Shown here piece after piece: positions 13,836-22,025 of a stretch of DNA of 32,236 nucleotides. The DNA lies in NCBI GenBank assembly GCA_964391365.1, contig CAYMKW010000025.1, positions 1 to 32,236 of the forward strand, given 5' to 3'. A program made the position numbers and the translations under genes. How positions within the stretch are numbered: position 1 is the first letter of the stretch; each line of letters begins with the position of its first letter. This DNA comes from SXMI01 sp964391365 (GTDB lineage Bacteria; Actinomycetota; Acidimicrobiia; Acidimicrobiales; Microtrichaceae). The notes beneath the pieces are model-generated. The model saw nothing but the letters and a program-made list of their open reading frames with translations, did not search any database and had not been told where the DNA came from.

Positions 13836-16569
13836 CCTCCGCCGACTTCTTCGTGGCCGGAGACTTCTTCTTCGCCCCGGCCTTCTTCTTGGCCGGAGAC
13901 TTCTTCTTCGCCGGAGACTTCTTCTTGGCTGCGGACTTCTTCTTGGTCGCCTTCTTCTTCTTGGACGGCCCCTTGGCGCGACGCTCGGCGAGCAGCTCCA
14001 GCGCCCGATCCATGTTGATCGACTCGACCGAGTCGGTCTTGCGCAGACTGGCGTTGGTCTCGCCGTCGGTCACGTACGGACCGAACCGACCGTCCTTGAC
14101 CACGATCGGCTTCTCGGTGTCGGGGTCGGGACCCAGCTCCTTGAGCGGTGGGGCCGCGCGCTGGCCCCGCCGACGCTTGGGTTCGGCCAGGATCCGAAGC
14201 GCCTCGTCCAGCGTCAGCGTCAGGATCTGCTCCTCGGTCTCCAACGACCGTGAGTCCGTCCCCTTCTTCAGGTACGGGCCGTAGCGCCCGTTCTGGGTGG
14301 TGATCACCACACCGTCGGCCGGGTCCGCTCCGACCTCACGGGGCAATGCCAGCAACGGGAGGATGTCCTGCAGCGTGACCGTCGCCGGATCCATCGAGGC
14401 GAACAGCGACGCGGTGCGCGGCTTGGTGCCCGAGGAGTCGTCGAACTCGCCCTCCTGGACGTACGGGCCGAACCGACCGTTCTTCAGGTGGACGACCAGT
14501 CCCGTCTCGGGGTGCTCCCCCAGGTCGCGGTCACCCGACGGCGCCTCGAGCAGCTCGACGGCCCGCTCTGGGGTCAGCTCGTCGGGCGGGATGTCGTCGG
14601 GGATCGACGCCCGCTCCACGTCGTCGCCGTCTCCCCGCTGGAGGTACGGACCGTACCGACCGACCCGGACGACGATCGGCACCCCGTCAGCGTCGGCCCC
14701 GAGGGGGATGGAGTTGATCGCCCGGGCGTCGATCTCCTCGATCCGGCCGTCGATCATCCGGCGGAGCCCGGCGTCGGAGCTGTCGGGCGGCGCATCATCA
14801 CGGCCGAAGTAGAACCCACGGAGCCATGGCTCGAGATCGGCCGAGCCCGAGGCGATGTCGTCGAGCTCCTCCTCCATCCGGGCGGTGAACGCATAGTCCA
14901 CCAGGTGCGGGAAGTACTGCTCGAGCAGCGCCACGACGGCGAACGCCGTCCAGCTGGGCACCAGCGCCGTGCCGAGCTTCCAGACGTAGCCGCGGTCGGC
15001 GACGGTCGAGATGATGGATGCGTAGGTGGACGGCCGGCCGATGCCCAGCTCCTCCATGCGCTTGACGAGTGAGGCCTCGGTGAACCGGGCGGGTGGCTGC
15101 GTCTGGTGGTCGACAGCGTCCAACTCGTCGGTCGCCATGGGATCGGCGACGTCCATGTCGGGCAGGATCGTCTCGCGGTCGTCCAGGGCGGCGTCCGGAT
15201 CGTCGGACCCTTCGACGTAGGCCCGGAGGAACCCGGGGAACGTGATCGTCCGGCCCGAAGCAGCAAACGTGGCGACGCGGTCGTCCGCCGTGGTGGCCGA
15301 CAGGCGCACCTGCACGGACTCGCCGCGGGCATCGGTCATCTGGCTGGCGACGGTCCGCGCCCAGATCAGCTCGTACAGACGGAACTCGGCGTCCTGGAGT
15401 TGGTTGCGGACCTGGTCCGGGGTACGGAAGCGGTCTCCGGCAGGGCGGATCGCCTCGTGGGCCTCCTGCGCGTTCTTCGACTTGCTGGTGTACCGACGAG
15501 GAGCGTCCGGCACGAAGGCGTCCCCGTACAGCTCGCGGATCTGGCTGCGCGCCGCGTTGACCGCCGTGTCCGACAGCGTCACCGAGTCGGTCCGCATGTA
15601 GGTGATGTACCCGTTCTCGTACAGTCGCTGCGCCGTCGACATGCACATCGACGACGACATGCGGAGCTTCCGACCGGCCTCCTGCTGGAGGGTCGAGGTC
15701 ATGAACGGCGGCGCCGGACGACGCGTGTACGGCTTGCGCTCGACCGAATCGACCAGCACCGGGCGGTCCACGAGTGCCGTCCGCAACGCGCCTGCAGCGG
15801 CGTCGTCGAGCAGGACGACGCCGTCCTTGGTCAGGGCGCCGGACTGGTCGAAGTCGTTTCCCGTCGCCAGGCGGGAGCCGTCGAGCTCCACGAGCCTGGC
15901 CGGGAACGGCGTCTGGTCCCGTTCGCCCGACTCGTGGTGGAAGGTGGCGCGGAGGTCCCACCACGTCGCCGAACGGAACCGCATCCGTTCCCGCTCGCGC
16001 TCCACCACCATGCGGGTGGCCACGGACTGGACCCGGCCGGCCGACCTGGCGTTGTCGATCCGGCGCCACAGGACCGGCGACAGGCCGTAGCCGACGAGCC
16101 GGTCCAGGATTCGGCGACCCTCCTGGGCGTCGACCAGCCGACGGTCGAGGTCCCTCGGGTTGGCGATTGCGTGCTCGATCGCCTCGGGGGTGATCTCGTG
16201 GAAGACCATCCGCCGAACCGGCACCGTCGGGTTCAGCACCTCGAGCAGGTGCCAGGCGATCGCCTCCCCCTCGCGGTCCTCATCGGTTGCGAGGTAGAGC
16301 TCGTCGGCGTCGGCCAGATGCGACTTCAGCTCCCGGACGTGCTCCTTGCGGCCGGGCGAGACGATGTAGACGGGCTTGAAGTGGTTCTCGGTGTCCACAC
16401 CGACGATCTCCCACTTCCGGTCCTTCAGGTTCGCCGGCATGTCGGCCATGCCCGACGGCAGGTCCCGGATGTGGCCGATGGACGACTCGACCACGTAGTC
16501 GTCGCCGAGGAAGCGCGCGATGGTCCGGGCCTTGGCCGGTGACTCGACGATGACGAGGGGCTTCCCCAT
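13828..16569 (-). CDS. topA: DNA topoisomerase I (type IA) with lysine-rich tail
   Basis: The 913-residue enzyme relaxes negatively supercoiled DNA through a transient 5'-phosphotyrosine. The TOPRIM domain starts at LVIVESPAKA with Glu9, and DEDREGEAIAWH holds Asp96 and Asp98. The active-site tyrosine is Tyr324 in GYITYMRTDS. LGIGRPSTYASIISTV is the conserved segment of the fourth domain. The C-terminal part has four copies of a Gly-Arg-[YF]-Gly-Pro-Tyr module (near GRYGPYLQRG, GRFGPYVQEG, GRYGPYLKKG and GRFGPYVTDG) in place of zinc fingers, as in other actinobacteria. It ends in about 45 residues of KKKSPA-type repeats. The tail should bind DNA non-specifically and raise processivity, as described for mycobacterial and Streptomyces enzymes. 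The ATG at 16569 gives the normal N-terminus. It leads the MFS-tmk-holB unit. Confidence 0.97.
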   Translation of the reverse strand: MGKPLVIVESPAKARTIARFLGDDYVVESSIGHIRDLPSGMADMPANLKDRKWEIVGVDTENHFKPVYIVSPGRKEHVRELKSHLADADELYLATDEDREGEAIAWHLLEVLNPTVPVRRMVFHEITPEAIEHAIANPRDLDRRLVDAQEGRRILDRLVGYGLSPVLWRRIDNARSAGRVQSVATRMVVERERERMRFRSATWWDLRATFHHESGERDQTPFPARLVELDGSRLATGNDFDQSGALTKDGVVLLDDAAAGALRTALVDRPVLVDSVERKPYTRRPAPPFMTSTLQQEAGRKLRMSSSMCMSTAQRLYENGYITYMRTDSVTLSDTAVNAARSQIRELYGDAFVPDAPRRYTSKSKNAQEAHEAIRPAGDRFRTPDQVRNQLQDAEFRLYELIWARTVASQMTDARGESVQVRLSATTADDRVATFAASGRTITFPGFLRAYVEGSDDPDAALDDRETILPDMDVADPMATDELDAVDHQTQPPARFTEASLVKRMEELGIGRPSTYASIISTVADRGYVWKLGTALVPSWTAFAVVALLEQYFPHLVDYAFTARMEEELDDIASGSADLEPWLRGFYFGRDDAPPDSSDAGLRRMIDGRIEEIDARAINSIPLGADADGVPIVVRVGRYGPYLQRGDGDDVERASIPDDIPPDELTPERAVELLEAPSGDRDLGEHPETGLVVHLKNGRFGPYVQEGEFDDSSGTKPRTASLFASMDPATVTLQDILPLLALPREVGADPADGVVITTQNGRYGPYLKKGTDSRSLETEEQILTLTLDEALRILAEPKRRRGQRAAPPLKELGPDPDTEKPIVVKDGRFGPYVTDGETNASLRKTDSVESINMDRALELLAERRAKGPSKKKKATKKKSAAKKKSPAKKKSPAKKKAGAKKKSPATKKSAEGG
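13846..13962 (-). repeat. topA: Low-complexity repeat encoding the lysine tail of topoisomerase I
   Basis: The coding strand repeats AAGAAGAAG blocks separated by Ser-Pro-Ala or Ala codons, giving five to six KKK(S/A) units such as KKKSPAKKKSPAKKK. The units are imperfect at the base level, so the repeat seems kept for the protein it encodes. Confidence 0.85.
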
Positions 16570-16603
16570 GGGCGACTACGAAAGACCCCGACCGGCGGGC
16601 GTG

Positions 16604-17338
16604 TCAAACACCTCGGTCGGGCCGGACGTCCCGGAGCCGGTCCTCGAGCTCCTCGGTGGACCGCTCCAGGGCGGCCACGCAGCGGCCGTCCAGGCGACCG
16701 TTGTCGACCATCCGGGCGAGCTCGGCGACGGCGTCGGTGGTCCTCCAGGCCTCCTTGTAGGACCGGACCGCCGTGAGGGCGTCGAACACGTCGGCCACCG
16801 CGACGACCCGGGCGGCGACGGGGATCTCGGCGTCGGTCAGGCCGTGCGGGTAGCCACCGCCGTCGAGCGTCTCGTGGTGCAGCTCCACGATGCTCGTGGT
16901 GAGATCCACCACGAGCTCGGCGTCGTCCTGCTCATCATCGGCCAGCTCACCGGCCAGGACCTCGGCGATGAGGTCCCGGGCCAGCACCTTCCCGTCCTCC
17001 GGGTGCCGACGGACGATCGCCCACTCGTCATCGTCGAGTCGACCGGGCTTGCGGAGGATCCGGACCGGCGTGGCCAGCTTGCCCAGGTCGTGGAGGGGAG
17101 CGAGCACCTCGATCCACTCGGCCGTGCGCAGGTCGACCACGGCGTCACCGGCCAGACCCCGGGCGACGACACCCGCCACGACGCCGATCTGGTCAAGGTG
17201 CCGGGCCGTGTGTGGATCGTGCTCGCCGACGGCCGCGCAGCTGCGCCCGACCACCGCGGCGATCCGGTCCGCGAGCGATCCCGCAGGACCACTGGGCTCC
17301 ACCGCCTCGGCATCCCCGTTCGCCTCGGACACCTCCAC
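16604..17338 (-). CDS. HD-GYP domain protein, probable cyclic di-GMP phosphodiesterase
   Basis: The protein (244 residues from this start) carries a full HD-GYP domain: HTARHLDQIG, the metal-binding HDLGK in APLHDLGKLATPVRI, RRHPEDGK, HHETLDGGGYPHGL (the GYP motif), and ARVVAVADVFDALTAVRSYK. All signature residues are present, so it should hydrolyse cyclic di-GMP. There is no receiver, PAS or membrane segment, only about 30 flexible residues before the domain, so how it is controlled is not visible. A GTG at 17338 is chosen because the sequence upstream is not conserved-looking. GTGs at 17332 and 17374 are alternatives. It lies 34 bases upstream of topA on the same strand and may be cotranscribed. 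It is divergent from the acyl-CoA dehydrogenase. Confidence 0.85.
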   Translation of the reverse strand: MEVSEANGDAEAVEPSGPAGSLADRIAAVVGRSCAAVGEHDPHTARHLDQIGVVAGVVARGLAGDAVVDLRTAEWIEVLAPLHDLGKLATPVRILRKPGRLDDDEWAIVRRHPEDGKVLARDLIAEVLAGELADDEQDDAELVVDLTTSIVELHHETLDGGGYPHGLTDAEIPVAARVVAVADVFDALTAVRSYKEAWRTTDAVAELARMVDNGRLDGRCVAALERSTEELEDRLRDVRPDRGV

Positions 17339-17451
17339 GGGGCCACGGTAGTCGGAGGGTGGCACCACCGTCACCCAGAGCGGCCGACGTCGAGGTACTA
17401 CCGTTCGTCGGTGACCCGACAGGGTCCGCCGAACGAACCGGGAGGCACCGG

Positions 17452-18663
17452 GTGGAACTGGGCATGTCACCACGGGGGCGCGAGCTCCACGAACGACTCG
17501 GCGCCTTCGTCGCCGAACGGGTCATCCCGGCCGAGGCGCGCTACGAGGCCGAACTGGCCGAGCTCGGCGACCACGGCCACCCGCCGGTGCTCGAGGAGCT
17601 GAAGGCCGAGGCCCGCGAACGTGGCCTCTGGAACCTGTTCCTGCCCCACCGCACCGAGTGGACTCCGGACCCGCTGTCGAACCTCGACTATGCGTACCTG
17701 GCGGAACTGACCGGGCGGTCCGGGTCCATCGCCCCCGAGGCGATCAACTGCTCGGCGCCCGACACCGGCAACATGGAGGTCCTCGCCCTCTTCGGGACAC
17801 CTGAGCAGCAGGAGGAGTGGCTCGTCCCGCTCCTCGAGGGCCGGATCCGCTCCGCATTCGCCATGACCGAACCGGACGTCGCGTCGTCCGACGCCACCAA
17901 CATCTCCCTGAGCATCGAACGGGACGGCGACGAGTACGTGCTCAACGGCCGGAAGTGGTGGATCTCCGGCGCTGCGTCGGACCGCTGCCAGATCCTCATC
18001 GTCATGGGCAAGACCGACCCGGAGGCGCCCCGCCACCTGCAGCAGTCGATGGTGCTCGTCCCCATGGACACCCCCGGACTGGAGCGGGTCCGCGACCTGC
18101 CGGTGTTCGGTTACCAGGACCGGGAGGGTCACTGCGAGCTGCGGTTCACCGACGTTCGGGTCCCGGCGACGAACCTGATCGGTCAGGAGGGCTCCGGCTT
18201 CGCCATCGCCCAGGCCCGCCTCGGCCCGGGTCGCATCCACCACTGCATGCGCTGCATCGGCGTCGCCGAACGGGCGCTCGACCTGATGTGCGAGCGCGTC
18301 CTCGACCGGGTGGCGTTCGGCCGGCCACTCGCCGAGCAGGGTGTGATCCGCGAGTGGATCGCCGACTCCCGGATCGAGATCGAACAGGCCCGTCTGCTCA
18401 CACTGAAGGCGGCACACCTCATGGACACGGTCGGTGCCAAGGGCGCGGCGATCGAGATCTCGGCCATCAAGGTCGTGGCCCCGAACACAGCGCTGCGCGT
18501 CGTGGACCGCTCGATCCAGGCCCACGGCGGCGCCGGGGTGAGTGACGACTTCCCGCTCGCACGCATGTACGCCGGTCTGCGCACGCTCCGCTTCGCCGAC
18601 GGACCGGATGAGGTGCACCGGCGTCAGGTGGCCCGAACCGAACTGGCCAGACACGCCCGCTGA
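17452..18663 (+). CDS. Acyl-CoA dehydrogenase family protein (ACAD10/11-like)
   Basis: The 403-residue flavoprotein has the three ACAD domains. Residues 1-120 are the helical domain (LFLPHRTEWTPDPLSNLDYA). The middle barrel contains FAMTEPDVASSDATN and LNGRKWWISGA, which contact FAD and substrate. The C-terminal helical domain contains VAFGRPLAEQGVIREWIADS and IQAHGGAGVSDDFPLARMY. At the position of the usual catalytic Glu the sequence reads RFADGPDEVH, so the general base may be Asp. This signature is typical of ACAD10/11-like and bacterial relatives acting on longer or modified acyl-CoAs. GTG at 17452 is chosen because GGGAGG lies 6 bases before it. The gene is monocistronic and divergent from the HD-GYP gene, with about 110 bases of promoter DNA between them. 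Confidence 0.92.
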   Translation: MELGMSPRGRELHERLGAFVAERVIPAEARYEAELAELGDHGHPPVLEELKAEARERGLWNLFLPHRTEWTPDPLSNLDYAYLAELTGRSGSIAPEAINCSAPDTGNMEVLALFGTPEQQEEWLVPLLEGRIRSAFAMTEPDVASSDATNISLSIERDGDEYVLNGRKWWISGAASDRCQILIVMGKTDPEAPRHLQQSMVLVPMDTPGLERVRDLPVFGYQDREGHCELRFTDVRVPATNLIGQEGSGFAIAQARLGPGRIHHCMRCIGVAERALDLMCERVLDRVAFGRPLAEQGVIREWIADSRIEIEQARLLTLKAAHLMDTVGAKGAAIEISAIKVVAPNTALRVVDRSIQAHGGAGVSDDFPLARMYAGLRTLRFADGPDEVHRRQVARTELARHAR

Positions 18664-18683
18664 GCCGGCGTTCCGGCCGGGGA

Positions 18684-18737
18684 GTTCACGCGGCGTTCAC
18701 AGCCCCCGAACCGGGCCGTGAACCCAGCGAGTAGGTT
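18684..18737 (+). promoter_or_regulatory. mrp operon leader: two direct GTTCAC 11-mers, a dyad and a -10 element
   Basis: GTTCACGCGGC (18684-18694) is followed directly by GTTCACAGCCC (18695-18705), an exact 11-base period. The reverse strand repeats it as GTTCACGGCCC (18723-18713), so 18695-18705 and 18713-18723 form an 11-base stem with one mismatch around a 7-base loop. TAGGTT at 18732-18737 is a plausible actinobacterial -10 element, 51 bases before the mrpA ATG. Direct 11-base GTTCAC units are the design of the PhoP (PHO) box known in Streptomyces. The dyad could instead terminate the acyl-CoA dehydrogenase message. Both readings are inferences. Confidence 0.45.
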
Positions 18738-18787
18738 GCGATCGGCCTCGGCGTCCGGGCTGACGGCCACCCCGCCGACGACCGACC

Positions 18788-21160
18788 ATGCTCCTCCTCC
18801 TCCTGGCCTACGGGACGACGGCAGCAGTCTGTCTGGTCGGACACCGGCGGCTGGGAGCGGCGGCGTTCCCGTTGGCCACCCTCCCCCACCTGGCGGCCTT
18901 CGCCTGGCTGGTGGGCGTCGCCGGGGGCGTCCTCGACGGTACGCCCATCACGGCGGAACTGGCCTGGGTCGACGCGCTGGACCTGTCGATCACGCTCCGC
19001 CTGGACGGCTTCGGTCTGCTGATGGGCCTGCTGGTGTCGGGGATCGGCGCCCTCGTGAGCGTGTTCTCCGTCGGCTACTTCTCGGCCGAACACGATCGGG
19101 CCCGAATCGCCGGGCTGCTCTCGTGCTTCGCCGGAGCGATGCTCGGGTTGGTCTGGGCGGACGGACTGCTCACGCTGTTCGTCTTCTGGGAACTGACCTC
19201 GGTGGCATCGTTCCTGCTGATCGGCACCGACGACCGGTCGGCGACGGCACGTGCGGCGGCGCTCCGGGCGCTGTTGGTGACCGGAGCCGGGGGCCTGTCG
19301 CTGCTCGCGGGCCTGATCCTGCTGGGGATCGCGTCGGACGAGTGGACCATCAGTGGCGTGCTGGCCGCCGACCCGAGCGGCGGGCTGGTTCCGGCGGCGC
19401 TCGTCCTGGTGCTGTTCGGAACGGCGACCAAGTCGGCGCAGTTCCCCTTCCAGTTCTGGTTGCCCGGCGCCATGGCGGCACCGACACCCGTCAGCGCCTA
19501 CCTCCACTCGGCCACGATGGTGAAGGCGGGCATCGTCGTCGTCGCCCGGCTGGCCCCCGTGTTCGCCGACGATGCGCCGTGGCGACCGATCGTGGTCGTG
19601 TGCGGCGTCGCGTCGATCCTGCTGGGCGGCGTCCGATCCATGCGACAGCAGGACGCCAAGCTGGCCCTGGCCCACGGCACGGTCAGCCAGCTGGGTCTCA
19701 TCATGGTCCTGGTCGGGCTGGGAACCCCTGCGACAACGTTCGCCGGGGTGGCGGTGCTCCTGGCGCACGCCCTCTTCAAGGCCTCGTGGTTCCTCTCGGT
19801 GGGTGCGGTCGACCATGCGACGGGGACCCGCGACCTGCGGCGACTCCGGGGCGTCCGACGTCTGCCGGTCCTGGCCGCCACGATCGCTCTGGCCGCGGCC
19901 TCCATGGCGGCGATCCCGCCGACGCTGGGGTTCGTCACCAAGGAGGGTGCGCTCGAGGCCCTGCTCGAGGGCGGCGCCGGCTGGACCGGAACCCTCGCCC
20001 TCGTCGGCGTGCTCGCAGGCTCCGTGCTCACCGTGGCCTACACCGCTCGGCTCACCGTCGGAGTGCTCGGCGACCACGCCGTGACCGACGGAGCGAGCGA
20101 CGCGGAGTCGCACCACGAGGGCGCGCACGCTCCCGGGCCGGTGCTCCTCGCGCCGCCGGCGCTCCTGGCCGCGGCCGGGCTCGCCGCCGGCCTGGCCGCC
20201 ACCCCGGTCGGCGGGTTCCTGGCCCGGGTCGCGGCCTCGCTCGACCCTGCGTCGGGAGAGGGTGCCCTCTACATCTGGCACGGATTCACCCCGGCGCTGG
20301 GCCTGTCCGCCCTGGTGCTGGCCGGTGGAACCGGCCTCTGGTGGATCACCCGACCGGCCACCCGGGAGGCGGATGCACCCCGGAGCGCCTCGACCGTCGC
20401 CTACGACCGGGCCTACGAGACCCTGCTGTCGGGTTCGCGGCGCATCACCGGATTCACCCAGAGCGGATCGCTGCCGCTCTACCTCGGCATCGTCCTGCTC
20501 AGTCTGGCGACGGCCACCGGCGCGGCGCTGGCGGTCGACCGCGGCCTGCTCGACGTCAGCTCGTTCCCCATCGCCAACTCGCCGCTGGAGGTGGCGATCT
20601 GTCTGGTGACGGCGTTGAGCAGCCTGGGCGTGATCCTCGCCCGACAGCGGTTCGGTGCGGCCCTCGCCCTGGGCGGCAGCGGCTACCTGCTGGCGCTCGT
20701 GTTCCTGCTCCAGGGCGCCCCGGACCTGGCCGTGACCCAGTTCCTGGTCGAGACCGTCACCGTGGCCGTGTACGTCCTGGTCCTGGCCCGACTGCCCCAG
20801 CGGTTCTCCCCCGCCCCGGCGTGGGCGCCGCTCTGGATCCGGGTCGCCCTCTCGGTCGTCGTGGGCGTGTCGGTCGCCGGGTTCGCACTCCACGCCTCCA
20901 CGGCCCGGCAGGGGCCCACGGTCGCCGAGGAGTACCTGCGACGCTCCGAACCCGAGGCCGGTGGCCGCAACGTCGTCAACATGATCCTCGTGGACTTCCG
21001 GGGGTTCGACACCCTCGGTGAGATCACCGTGCTCGCGATCGCCGGGGCGGGCGTGGTCAACCTGGTCGCAGCCGCCCGTCGCGAGCAGCGCCGCAAGCAG
21101 CTCGACGACGGGACCGACGTCGAGGACCTCTCCGGTCGCTCACCGGAGGTCTGGCGGTGA
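18788..21160 (+). CDS. mrpA: Mrp Na+/H+ antiporter subunit A
   Basis: The 790-residue membrane protein is the largest subunit of the cation/proton antiporter and is related to complex I subunit NuoL. It has about twenty hydrophobic helices. The proton-channel residues are visible: Glu135 in FVFWELTSVASF, Lys215 in TATKSAQFPFQFWLPGAM, and Lys246 in YLHSATMVKAGIVV, with HALFKASWFLSVGAVDHATG further on. The C-terminal third (about residues 560-790) is the extra MrpA-specific domain, with FLLQGAPDLAVTQFLVETVT and MILVDFRGFDTLGEI leading into a basic end. The length matches stand-alone MrpA. The ATG at 18788 follows the promoter elements, and no strong ribosome site is visible. Its stop overlaps mrpB as GTGA. 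Confidence 0.96.
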   Translation: MLLLLLAYGTTAAVCLVGHRRLGAAAFPLATLPHLAAFAWLVGVAGGVLDGTPITAELAWVDALDLSITLRLDGFGLLMGLLVSGIGALVSVFSVGYFSAEHDRARIAGLLSCFAGAMLGLVWADGLLTLFVFWELTSVASFLLIGTDDRSATARAAALRALLVTGAGGLSLLAGLILLGIASDEWTISGVLAADPSGGLVPAALVLVLFGTATKSAQFPFQFWLPGAMAAPTPVSAYLHSATMVKAGIVVVARLAPVFADDAPWRPIVVVCGVASILLGGVRSMRQQDAKLALAHGTVSQLGLIMVLVGLGTPATTFAGVAVLLAHALFKASWFLSVGAVDHATGTRDLRRLRGVRRLPVLAATIALAAASMAAIPPTLGFVTKEGALEALLEGGAGWTGTLALVGVLAGSVLTVAYTARLTVGVLGDHAVTDGASDAESHHEGAHAPGPVLLAPPALLAAAGLAAGLAATPVGGFLARVAASLDPASGEGALYIWHGFTPALGLSALVLAGGTGLWWITRPATREADAPRSASTVAYDRAYETLLSGSRRITGFTQSGSLPLYLGIVLLSLATATGAALAVDRGLLDVSSFPIANSPLEVAICLVTALSSLGVILARQRFGAALALGGSGYLLALVFLLQGAPDLAVTQFLVETVTVAVYVLVLARLPQRFSPAPAWAPLWIRVALSVVVGVSVAGFALHASTARQGPTVAEEYLRRSEPEAGGRNVVNMILVDFRGFDTLGEITVLAIAGAGVVNLVAAARREQRRKQLDDGTDVEDLSGRSPEVWR

Positions 21161-21654
21161 CGCCACGGCCGAACACGACCGCCTCGACGATCCTGTCGAC
21201 CACCGTCGCCGGCCTCACCCCTGTGCTGGGGTTGGTCGCGGTCTACGTGACGTTCCGGGGCCACAACGCTCCCGGAGGCGGGTTCGCCGGCGGACTGATC
21301 GTCGGCATCATCCTCGTCCTCCGCTACCTCACCGACGGGCCGGACGCGCTCCGGCGACTCCCCGTCGATCCCGTCGTGCTGATCGGGGTCGGTCTGGGCG
21401 TGGCGGTGCTGACCGGCATGGCGCCGCTGGTCGCAGGCGGCTCGTTCCTCGAGTCGGCGATCTGGAAGCTCGACGTCCCTCTGATCGGGACGGTCAAGGT
21501 CGTGTCGTCGGCGATCTTCGACCTGGGTGTGTTCGTACTGGTTTCGGGAGTGGTCGCGGCGATCCTCGTCGCGCTCTCCGAGGCCGACGACGAGGCGCTC
21601 CGAGGACGGGCCGGACCGGGCGACCGGTCCGAGACGTCGGAGGTGGACCGGTGA
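21157..21654 (+). CDS. mrpB: Mrp antiporter subunit B
   Basis: The 165-residue protein has four to five hydrophobic segments and the MnhB signature FRGHNAPGGGFAGGLIVG. SSAIFDLGVFVLVSGVV in the last helix is also typical. MrpB is an essential structural subunit of the hetero-oligomeric antiporter. It starts at a GTG within the mrpA stop (GTGA), and its stop overlaps mrpC the same way, so synthesis is coupled. A hydrophilic C-terminal tail (about residues 145-165) extends past the last helix. Confidence 0.95.
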   Translation: MTPRPNTTASTILSTTVAGLTPVLGLVAVYVTFRGHNAPGGGFAGGLIVGIILVLRYLTDGPDALRRLPVDPVVLIGVGLGVAVLTGMAPLVAGGSFLESAIWKLDVPLIGTVKVVSSAIFDLGVFVLVSGVVAAILVALSEADDEALRGRAGPGDRSETSEVDR

Positions 21655-22025
21655 GCCTGACGCAGGCCGGTCTGGTGGCCGTGCTGTTCACCGCGGGGAC
21701 GTTCCTGGTCCTGCACCGGTCGCTCACCCGGATCATCCTGGGGATCGGGCTGCTCGGCAACGGGGTCAACCTCCTGATCCTCACCGCCGGCAGCCGGCCC
21801 GGCGACGCGCCGATCGTCGGCTCCGGCTCGGACCCGACGGACCCGGTCCCCCAGGCCCTGGTCCTCACGGCCATCGTCATCGGACTGGCCGTGGTCGCGT
21901 TCCTGTTGTCCATGGCCTACCGGTCCTGGACGATCGACGGCAACGACGTCGTCGAGGACGACCTGAGCGACCGGCGCATCGCCACGGAACCCGACGTGGC
22001 CCAGGACTTCGGGGACGAGACGTGA
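21651..22025 (+). CDS. mrpC: Mrp antiporter subunit C
   Basis: The 124-residue protein is a NuoK homologue with three hydrophobic helices. Characteristic segments are GTFLVLHRSLTRIILGIGLL, GNGVNLLILTAG, and DPVPQALVLTAIVIGLAVVA. It starts at the GTG at 21651 within the mrpB stop. Longer readings of this frame run back into mrpB and mrpA and are rejected. A soluble acidic tail of about 25 residues follows the last helix. Its stop overlaps mrpD (GTGA). Confidence 0.95.
   Translation: MSLTQAGLVAVLFTAGTFLVLHRSLTRIILGIGLLGNGVNLLILTAGSRPGDAPIVGSGSDPTDPVPQALVLTAIVIGLAVVAFLLSMAYRSWTIDGNDVVEDDLSDRRIATEPDVAQDFGDET

Noticed and set aside
12330..14018. A 562-codon plus-strand frame opposite the MFS and topA genes
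   Set aside because: The translation is dominated by His, Arg, Gln and Asp with no domain. The minus strand carries clear MFS and topoisomerase genes.
18686..20893. A 735-codon open frame on the minus strand across mrpA
   Set aside because: Its translation is low-complexity, rich in Arg, Gly, Asp, Gln and His, as expected for the antisense of a GC-rich membrane-protein gene. The plus strand encodes a recognisable MrpA.
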